DNA from: Ruminococcaceae bacterium UBA5450
Lineage (GTDB): Bacteria > Bacillota > Clostridia > Oscillospirales > Acutalibacteraceae
DNA: 13,461 nucleotides
Direction: 5' to 3'
Assembly: GCA_002424295.1 (NCBI GenBank)
Contig: DIQY01000138.1
Coordinates: forward strand, 465 to 13,925
Below the pieces are notes generated by a model. The model ran no database searches and was not told the origin of the DNA. It saw nothing but the letters and a program-made list of their open reading frames with translations. Both the position numbers and the translations under genes were made by a program. Positions 7,661-13,461 of this stretch are shown here, piece by piece; position 1 is the first letter of the stretch, and every line of letters begins with the position of its first letter.

Positions 7661-9166
7661 TTATGGTGTCTCTTTTTGAAGCCATCCAAGAGAACGTTCC
7701 ACTGCTCTGTGCCAATTGTAGAGCAGTGTCTGCCGTTCATCCTCTGACATTTTTGGCTCATATCGACACTGTAACTGCCAATTACACTCAATCTCGCTCA
7801 AAGACGAAAACCAGCCTTCTCCAAAAGCAGCAAGATAAGCTGCTCCCAAGCTGCTGGTTTCCGAAATCACCGGGACATCTACTGGAATATTTAAAATATT
7901 CGCCTGAAACTGCATCAAAAATGAATTGACTGCCATTCCTCCGTCTGCTCGCATTACTCCAATGGGCACTCCAGAATCTTTAATCATAACATCAAGATTA
8001 TCTGATACCTGATAAGCAATACTTTCCAAAGTTGCCCGAACGATCTGCTCTTTTTCTGTTGTAGAATTAATGCCAAAAATCGTTCCGCGCGCACAACTAT
8101 CCCAATGGGGGGCTGCCAATCCTACAAACGCCGGTACAAAATAAATACCGCCATTATCCTGTATGCTCTCTGCCATTTTCTGCGTTTGCTTAAAAGACCC
8201 GATCATTCCCATCTTTTCACGCAGCCAATTAACCGCCGCCCCGGCCGTATAAATACCGCCGTCTAAGGCAAATGTATCTTTTCCCCCAAGATTCCACGCT
8301 ACCGTCGTCAAAAGTCCGCCCGGAGACTTTATAGGGGTCTGCCCTGTATTCATAAGAAGAAAACAGCCTGTTCCATAAGTCGTTTTTATCGTTCCTGTAT
8401 GAAAGCAGCACTGTCCAAATAGCGCTGCCTGCTGATCGACTATCAATCCTGAAATCGGAATCTGGAGCCCTAAAAAGCAGCGTGGTTCTGTCACACCGAA
8501 TCGCTGTGCACTGCTGCAAATTTGAGGGAACATCTTACGAGGAAGGGAAAGCATCTTTAAAATCTCGTCATCCCATAATCCTCTATGAATGTTATAAAGC
8601 ATAGTGCGTGAAGCAGTGGAAGGATCTGTCATATGGATTTTTCCTCCCGTCATCTTCCAAAGGAACCAACTGCCAAGTGTTCCTGCACAAAGTTCCCCAT
8701 TTTCTGCCCGCTGATGTCCATTTGGAATTTGATTCAATTCCCAAACAAACTTTTCTGCACTAAAATAAGAATCCGGAAAAAATCCCGTCCGTTTTTGAAT
8801 TTCTTCCCCATACTTCGCAGCTAACTCTTCCACCGCTGATACCATTCTTCGGTCCTGCCAATTAATTACCCGAGAAAGCGGATTTCCAGTTGATCTCTCC
8901 CAAATCAAGCAGCTTTCTCCCTGGTGGTCAAGCCCGATTCCTAAAATTTGTGCATTTAAAGGGAGCTGCGATAACGCTTTTTTTACTGCACACAGTAAAT
9001 CTTCCCAAAGGGCATTCGCATCTTGCTCCATCCAGCCAGGATTTGGGCTGTTCATTCTATGTTTTTGATAACCTTTTGCTGCAACGTTCCATTTTTCATC
9101 CATTATCAATACCGTCGTCCCAGTTGTTCCAGCATCTATTCCCATAAAATATCCTGTATGCTTCAT
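7661..9166 (-). CDS. FGGY-family carbohydrate kinase, divergent glycerol-kinase type
   Basis: This 501-residue protein aligns with glycerol kinase from end to end. The phosphate-1 loop DAGTTGTT is at 11-18, the catalytic base lies in VDQQAALFGQ with Asp 244, the TYGTGCF motif is at 263-269, and the ADGG nucleotide motif is at 407-410. In E. coli GlpK the glycerol contacts are Arg83, Glu84, Trp103, Tyr135 and Asp245. Here Glu84, Trp103, Tyr134 and Asp244 are kept, but position 83 is Gly within DHQGES. The enzyme probably phosphorylates a small polyol or related compound; glycerol is possible but not assured. It is the first gene of the operon, transcribed from the promoter at 9223-9251 away from the DeoR-type repressor gene. 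The ATG at 9166 follows GGAGGGG. No lesion is visible. Confidence 0.87.
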   Translation of the reverse strand: MKHTGYFMGIDAGTTGTTVLIMDEKWNVAAKGYQKHRMNSPNPGWMEQDANALWEDLLCAVKKALSQLPLNAQILGIGLDHQGESCLIWERSTGNPLSRVINWQDRRMVSAVEELAAKYGEEIQKRTGFFPDSYFSAEKFVWELNQIPNGHQRAENGELCAGTLGSWFLWKMTGGKIHMTDPSTASRTMLYNIHRGLWDDEILKMLSLPRKMFPQICSSAQRFGVTEPRCFLGLQIPISGLIVDQQAALFGQCCFHTGTIKTTYGTGCFLLMNTGQTPIKSPGGLLTTVAWNLGGKDTFALDGGIYTAGAAVNWLREKMGMIGSFKQTQKMAESIQDNGGIYFVPAFVGLAAPHWDSCARGTIFGINSTTEKEQIVRATLESIAYQVSDNLDVMIKDSGVPIGVMRADGGMAVNSFLMQFQANILNIPVDVPVISETSSLGAAYLAAFGEGWFSSLSEIECNWQLQCRYEPKMSEDERQTLLYNWHRAVERSLGWLQKETP

Positions 9167-9187
9167 AGGCTTCCCCTCCGAATGTGG

Positions 9188-9202
9188 AATATTGACAATA
9201 TT
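9188..9202. promoter_or_regulatory. 15-base perfect palindrome in the kinase leader, candidate operator
   Basis: AATATTG-A-CAATATT is a perfect inverted repeat lying about 15 bases downstream of the expected transcription start and 22 bases before the kinase start codon. CACAT sequences flank it on the minus strand. The nine bases ATGTGGAAT at its left edge (9182-9190) recur in reverse orientation at 10199-10207 in the promoter region of the DeoR gene. Binding by the DeoR-type repressor is a reasonable guess but untested. Confidence 0.4.
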
Positions 9203-9222
9203 ATGTGATGTTTTATGGATTT

Positions 9223-9251
9223 ATAATAGCATAGGAAATAAAAAATAGCAA
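9223..9251 (-). promoter_or_regulatory. Promoter of the kinase-to-eutH operon
   Basis: The minus strand has TTGCTA (9246-9251), a 17-base spacer and TATTAT (9223-9228) with an extended TG one base upstream. The -35 box is part of the downstream arm of the hairpin at 9246-9275. The same extended -10 pattern, TGCTATnAT, occurs in the promoter of the repressor gene. Confidence 0.6.
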
Positions 9252-9275
9252 GAAAAGAAAAGCACTTTCTTGCTA
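9240..9275 (-). terminator. Second hairpin between repressor and kinase genes, possibly bidirectional terminator
   Basis: A ten-pair perfect stem (9266-9275 with 9246-9255, TAGCAAGAAA and its complement) has a ten-base loop and is followed on the minus strand by six T. On the plus strand the stem is followed by five T. It may back up the terminator of the repressor gene; it also overlaps the -35 box of the next promoter. Confidence 0.5.
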
Positions 9276-9300
9276 CTTTTTAATAAAATTTTATTAAAAT

Positions 9301-9345
9301 AATAAAAGAACCTGTACTCTCAAAAATGATGAATACAGGTTCTTT
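9301..9345 (-). terminator. Intrinsic terminator of the DeoR-type repressor gene
   Basis: A perfect 12-pair stem (9334-9345 with 9305-9316, AAAGAACCTGTA and its complement) encloses a 17-base loop. It is followed on the minus strand by a T-rich tail and lies 27 bases after the repressor stop codon. Confidence 0.7.
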
Positions 9346-9371
9346 CATTTGTAATTTTTATCATGAAAAAA

Positions 9372-10136
9372 TTACCGAGCAAAACAAATCCGCAGTCCCT
9401 TATCACGGTAACGCTGAGCTTCTTTTTCTGGTAAACTGTCATCCACTACAATGGTATGAATATCCGAAACAGGGCAGACACGGTTCATTGCAATCACTCC
9501 AAACTTACTGGAATCTGCAACGATAATCACTTGATCGGAATGTCTGATCATCAAACGCCGGGTATTGGCTTCTGCCAAATGGTAATCGGTAATCCCACTT
9601 TCAATGGTAATTCCTCCAGCGCCAATAATTGCTTTATCTGCATAAAAATTTTCGAGACTATTATCACATAAATATCCAGAGACCGATAAATCCCCATTTC
9701 TAAGCTCTCCGCCAAGCAAAATTACTCGATTTTCTGGGTTTACTTCGATTAGCGCCTGAGCAGTTAAAGTAGAATTTGTAATAACGGTAATCCTCTTTTT
9801 GCTGCCAAGTTGACGTGCCGTTTCTAAGACGGTCGTCCCCACATCCATAAACAAAGTATCCCCATCCGATACCAATTCCGCTGCAGCTGCGGCAATTTTT
9901 TTCTTTTCATCTTCCTTCTCTATTTCACGCCGTTTATATGCCGGTTCTTGTGTATTAAATCCTTTTTTGACAGCCCCACCATATACACGTTTCAAATAAT
10001 TTTTTTCTTCAAGATATTCTAAATCACGCCGAATTGTTTCAATCGAGACACCGAATTCTTCCATTAAATCGCTGACCTTTATCACATTGTTCTGCTGAAT
10101 CTTTTGAATGATCTTGCTTCTTCTCTCCTGCAGCAT
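9372..10136 (-). CDS. DeoR-family transcriptional repressor
   Basis: The 254-residue protein shows the full DeoR layout. An N-terminal helix-turn-helix spans about residues 19-45, with the family signature VSIETIRRDLEYLEE. A C-terminal DeoRC sensor domain carries DVGTTVLETARQL (98-110), NSTLTAQAL (121-129), LLGGELRNGDLSVSG (140-154) and the ADSSKFG loop (207-213). Such repressors typically sense a phosphorylated sugar or polyol and release a nearby operon; GlpR responds to glycerol 3-phosphate. The gene lies immediately upstream of the kinase operon but has its own promoter and terminator, so its level is set separately. The start ATG at 10134-10136 has GGAGG eight bases upstream. I infer that it controls the kinase-to-eutH operon and perhaps itself. 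The inducer is unknown. Confidence 0.9.
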   Translation of the reverse strand: MLQERRSKIIQKIQQNNVIKVSDLMEEFGVSIETIRRDLEYLEEKNYLKRVYGGAVKKGFNTQEPAYKRREIEKEDEKKKIAAAAAELVSDGDTLFMDVGTTVLETARQLGSKKRITVITNSTLTAQALIEVNPENRVILLGGELRNGDLSVSGYLCDNSLENFYADKAIIGAGGITIESGITDYHLAEANTRRLMIRHSDQVIIVADSSKFGVIAMNRVCPVSDIHTIVVDDSLPEKEAQRYRDKGLRICFAR

Positions 10137-10175
10137 AAAGATTCCTCCAAAAAAATAAAATTCTTATTTATTTGG

Positions 10176-10207
10176 ATTATAGCACATCGTTTTGTGTAAT
10201 TCCACAT
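10176..10207 (-). promoter_or_regulatory. Extended -10 promoter of the repressor gene with shared upstream motif
   Basis: TATAAT at 10176-10181 is preceded by TG one base upstream, an extended -10, and has no good -35 box. The dyad ACAC-n7-TGTG sits directly upstream, and the motif ATGTGGAAT (minus strand, 10199-10207) matches one in the kinase leader. The region could hold an autoregulatory site. Confidence 0.5.
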
Positions 10208-10225
10208 AAATTCATCATTTAACCC

Positions 10226-10258
10226 AAAAAAATACCGATCTGCAAAGTTGCAGACCGG
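10226..10258 (-). terminator. Intrinsic terminator of the symporter-GGT unit
   Basis: A ten-pair stem (10249-10258 with 10235-10244, one G-U pair) with a four-base loop is followed, after two bases, by seven T on the minus strand. It lies about 30 bases after the GGT stop codon and separates that unit from the repressor gene. Confidence 0.82.
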
Positions 10259-10289
10259 CAAAATAAAAAAGTATATAGGAAGCAGGCTT

Positions 10290-12015
10290 TTATTCGAAAA
10301 CAATTCCATCAATGGCAGTTGTTCCAAACTCAGTCAATGCACCGCCGCCGCCATCGGCACGGTTGCACCCTGCCGGGAAAAATTTATCTCCAATTCTCAT
10401 AATGCCGTTTGGCATTACCAAAAGCTCTCCATATGACCCCGTTTCAATGATTTTATGGCCTTTCTCTTTTAAAAGTCTCTCGGTATCCGGGGAGAATCCG
10501 TCTTCAAGTTCCAGCCCCTGGTCGAGCGTTAAGCAACACATATGCGGCGCACGAGTGGCAGGTTCCATCATCATTCCATAGTCAAGCGTATTGACGATCA
10601 GCTGAAGCGTACTTGTGATGATTCGCGGACCACCAGCACTCCCAACAGCCAACACCGGGACCCCATCTTTCAGTACAATCGTAGGAGACATGCTGGAAAG
10701 CGGTGTCTTTCCCGGGCGTACTGCGTTCGCCATTCCATAGGCAAGTCCCTGCGTAGTACGCACCCCAACTTTTGGGCTAAAATCAGCCATTGTATTATTC
10801 ATAATAAATCCATAGCCGGGAACCACTACACCACAGCCCCACCAGTTACGAATTGTCTGCGTCTGCACAACAACATTTCCCTCTTTATCCATGACGGAGA
10901 AATGCGAAGTACAACCCGGATAACTTTTCGCTTCGATCCCTTCGGTTGGCGCAAACTCCTGCGCTTTATCCGGATCAATCTTTTTGGAAAGTTCTCTCGC
11001 ATATTCTTTTAGAAAGAATCTTTTCAACCTGTACCTGTACAAAATCGGGATCTCCCATTGCGACCGAGCGATCTGCAAACATAAGCTTCATTGTTTCTGC
11101 CAAAAGATGTGTGCTTTCGGCGGAATGCCATCCCATTTTTGCGAGGTCAAAATTCTCTAGGATATTCAGCATTTGGATAATATGACTTCCACCCGAAGAC
11201 GGAGGTAGCATCGATACAACTTCATATCCCCGATAGGTTCCATGTACCGGAATACGCGGTTTTGGCGAACAATTTTTTAGATCTTCTTTTACCAAAACAC
11301 CTTTATTTTTTTGCACAGCCTTCACGATAGCGTCGGCTACAGGCCCATTATAGAACCAGTCCACACCGTTTTTAGCAACTGCCTCCATCGTATCGGCGAG
11401 CTCCGGATTCTTAATCACTTCACCAAAAGTACGTGGCTTTCCATCGTGCAGATAGAGTTCTTTAAAACCTTCATAAGCTGCTGCATTATGTTCTGCTTCG
11501 GGAGTATCACTGATGCGTGTATACATAAATCCGCATTTGAATCCTTCGCGGCACAACCGGATTGCCGGTACCGATACCTGCTCCCAGGTCATTGTTCCAA
11601 ATTTTTTGAGCAGATTATCCATTGCCCGGTAAAGTGCCGGAACCGCGGTAGAACGGCCGGAAAAGTCGGTAAGATTCAGATCGACATCTCCATTTTTATC
11701 CAAGAACATATCCTGGTATGCGTTTAACGGTGCCACCCCGCGTGCATCGCAGGTATAAAACTGATTGCTCTCTTTGTGATAAACAACATGAAAACATCCG
11801 CCGCCAATGCCGCAGTGGTATGGTTCAACAACTCCCAGCACCAAAGAAATTGCAGCTGCCGCATCAATGGCATTTCCGCCATTTCTCATCATTTCCAAGC
11901 CAGCGCTGGTCGCATATGGGCTATTAGAGCTTACAGCTCCTCCGCGGCCGGACGGATAGGGTCGAAACATTGCAATTTCCGAAAGAGTCTTTCCCAGATA
12001 GGGCTTTGTAGGCAT
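10290..12015 (-). pseudogene. ggt: Gamma-glutamyltransferase, +1 frameshift ahead of the catalytic threonine
   Basis: GGT enzymes are precursors that cut themselves before a threonine and then hydrolyse or transfer gamma-glutamyl groups, for example from glutathione. The start is the ATG at 12013-12015, preceded by AAGGAGG at eight bases, rather than a TTG 57 bases earlier. The first frame has GGNAIDAAAA (46-55), VVEPYHCGIGGG (62-73) and Arg92 in DARGVAPL, the usual glutamate-binding arginine. It is lost at 11007-11010, a TTTT run with one base too many. The second frame holds the catalytic Thr in CTSHFSV, NNTMADFSP, SSMSPTI and GSAGGPRI. Corrected length is about 574 residues, normal for the family. 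Compared with E. coli, Asn411 appears replaced by Arg and Gln430 by Thr, so substrate choice may differ. I see no signal peptide. Sequencing error in the run is possible. Confidence 0.82.
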
Positions 12016-12072
12016 AAGACAAACCTCCTTTTGATAGGGATCATTTCCCTGAAACAAATTTTTTATTTTCAA

Positions 12073-13447
12073 TTACGCCTGAATTGCATTTTCTTTTTTA
12101 GATGTTAAAAGTGTGGTGATGATACCTACACCATAGCTGACAACAATCACGGCATAAATCGTTTCGATTTGATTGGACAGCCTGCTAATCACCCAAATCA
12201 GTCCAACAATAATACCAGAAACCATGCTGGCCAGCGACGCTTGTTTCGTCGTACGTTTCCAAAGCAAACCGGCAAGAATAGAAAAGCTTACCGGGCCGGT
12301 AGAACATTGAATCAAGATCTGGAAAGTCGTTGTCAAAGCTGTGCTGGGCAGTAAAAAGGCAGGAATCAGAGTACAAACGGAAAAGATCAAGGTTCCATAA
12401 CGGGAAACTTTCAACATTTTGTCTTCAGAAGCTTCTTTATTGATCTGCGTTTTATAAATGTTTGTAATAATTGTTCCTGTCGCCATCATCATAGTAGCCG
12501 TTGTCGCTGCAATAATCATGGTGGAAACTGCAAAAATAACGCCTGCCATGACTGGACTGGTATATTCCTTAATGGTCCACGCAAAAGCGGTTGCGCCATT
12601 TCCCAAATCATTGGTAGTAGCAGCACCTATCATGCCAATAATTGCGGTGAAAATGCAAATTGGAGCCGCAAATACATAGCCAATAATGCAAGCCTCCGCG
12701 CGCTGCTTTTGCATCTCTTGCCGCCATAATCGGCTGCAGAACAGACTGCATAACAACGGAGGACAAAATACCGGAAAGCAACCATCCGACCCATTTTTGC
12801 GTTGGCATACTGCTGAGTTCTCCGTATCCTATTGGTAAAGAAGAAACCAAGCCCGAATATCCCCCAAAGCGCTGCAGAACAATTACCACAAATCCAACCA
12901 AAAGCACATAAATTCCAATACAAACCACTTTTCCGACGGATGCTGCACCTTTCATTCCTGAGAATGCGGTATAAACAGCGGCAATCGCCAATCCAAGAAC
13001 AATGGCCCAGTTCCCATCCAAATTTGGTACTGTAATCTGGATCACTGAAGCAACTGTTTTAAGCTAAACCGGAATATACAAAAATCCGAGAATAACCCAA
13101 ACATAAGAATAAAGCTTAGAACTGCTGGTGAAAAAACGACTTGCTAAATAAGTTGGTACCGAATCCCCCGGCATTCTGTCACGCAAAATTTTTGCAAGTC
13201 CTGCCGCAACTAACAGATAAATTCCACCTGCCAGCGAATACCATGCACCGGCAATTCCCATCGTATAGCCATTCTGAGCTGCACCGACAATACTCATGCC
13301 TCCGATCTGCCATGCTCCCAAAACACAGCCGACTCCGACTGCACTGAGTGTTTTGTCTCCGCCTGACCACTCTTTGGAATTGGACATCGATTTTCCTGTT
13401 CCTACAATCAAGACAAAGACAATAATCCATGTAATTGTAGTAACCAT
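12073..13447 (-). pseudogene. Sodium:solute symporter (SSS family), nonsense plus frameshift
   Basis: This was a symporter of about 457 residues in the SSS family (TC 2.A.21). The frame has many hydrophobic segments, an early GAWQIGGMSIVGAAQNGY region, GWLLSGILSSVVMQ, and the loop QPIMAARDAKAAR that the family carries between membrane segments. It is cut twice. A TAG at 13064-13066 follows LGFLYIPV, where the natural residue may have been Gln; near 12695-12705 one extra base in an alternating CG run shifts the frame. The last part continues to TAA at 12073-12075. Of two ATG codons, the one at 13445-13447 is six bases after GGAGG, while that at 13453 touches it, so I use the former. It is co-transcribed with the GGT gene 57 bases downstream and may have imported a peptide or amino acid. 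The promoter is outside the window. Confidence 0.8.
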
Positions 13448-13461
13448 ATACATCCTCCTTC

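Noticed and set aside
10975..11078. Programmed ribosomal frameshift in GGT
   Set aside because: The site is a TCTAAAAGA context without a classic slippery heptamer, stop codon or visible stimulatory stem, and GGT is not known to use one. A simple one-base insertion is more likely.
1086..13066. Recoding of TAA/TAG as glutamine, because both internal stops could replace Gln
   Set aside because: Other genes in the window end normally at TAA and TAG codons, and neighbouring damage includes frameshifts and a truncation, so ordinary gene decay explains the data better.

Overview
The window reads as a stretch of low-to-moderate G+C Firmicutes chromosome, most likely an anaerobic clostridial (Eubacteriales-type) species. 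The reasons are strong GGAGG-type ribosome binding sites, A/T-rich intergenic DNA, consensus-like promoters, U-tailed intrinsic terminators, and families common in gut Clostridia: a GlpA-like dehydrogenase with a BFD-type [2Fe-2S] domain, its NAD/FAD partner, DUF1667, GltS, EutH and HcnA/HcnB-type redox proteins. Every gene lies on the minus strand, so transcription runs from high to low coordinates. I see no rRNA, tRNA, CRISPR array, insertion sequence or phage gene, and no gene-free stretch longer than about 300 bases.

Right module (13447 to about 10226): a sodium:solute symporter (SSS) gene followed by a gamma-glutamyltransferase (GGT) gene and a clear intrinsic terminator. Both genes are broken. 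The symporter has an in-frame TAG and a frameshift; the GGT gene has a +1 frameshift shortly before its catalytic threonine.

Middle module (10136 to 3413): six intact genes. A DeoR-type repressor has its own promoter and terminator. Next come a divergent FGGY kinase of the glycerol-kinase type with its own promoter, a GlpA-like dehydrogenase, a pyridine-nucleotide/FAD oxidoreductase, a DUF1667 cysteine-rich protein and an EutH-family permease. This looks like a complete pathway of uptake, phosphorylation, FAD-linked oxidation and electron transfer. The permease is EutH rather than a glycerol facilitator, no other eut gene is present, and the kinase lacks the arginine that binds glycerol in E. 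coli GlpK. A substrate other than plain glycerol is therefore possible. This cassette is the most interesting item in the window.

Left module (3323 to 1): a GntR/FCD regulator broken by a one-base deletion, the C-terminal half of a GltS-type glutamate symporter behind a leader with a promoter and a long terminator hairpin, an intact HcnA-like [2Fe-2S] protein, and an HcnB-like FAD/4Fe-4S oxidoreductase cut by an in-frame TAA. That last gene runs off the left edge.

The overall picture is an intact catabolic operon between two decaying amino-acid or peptide-related modules. Three of the lesions are single-base length changes in short repeats and could be sequencing errors. The two nonsense codons and the GltS truncation are harder to explain that way.
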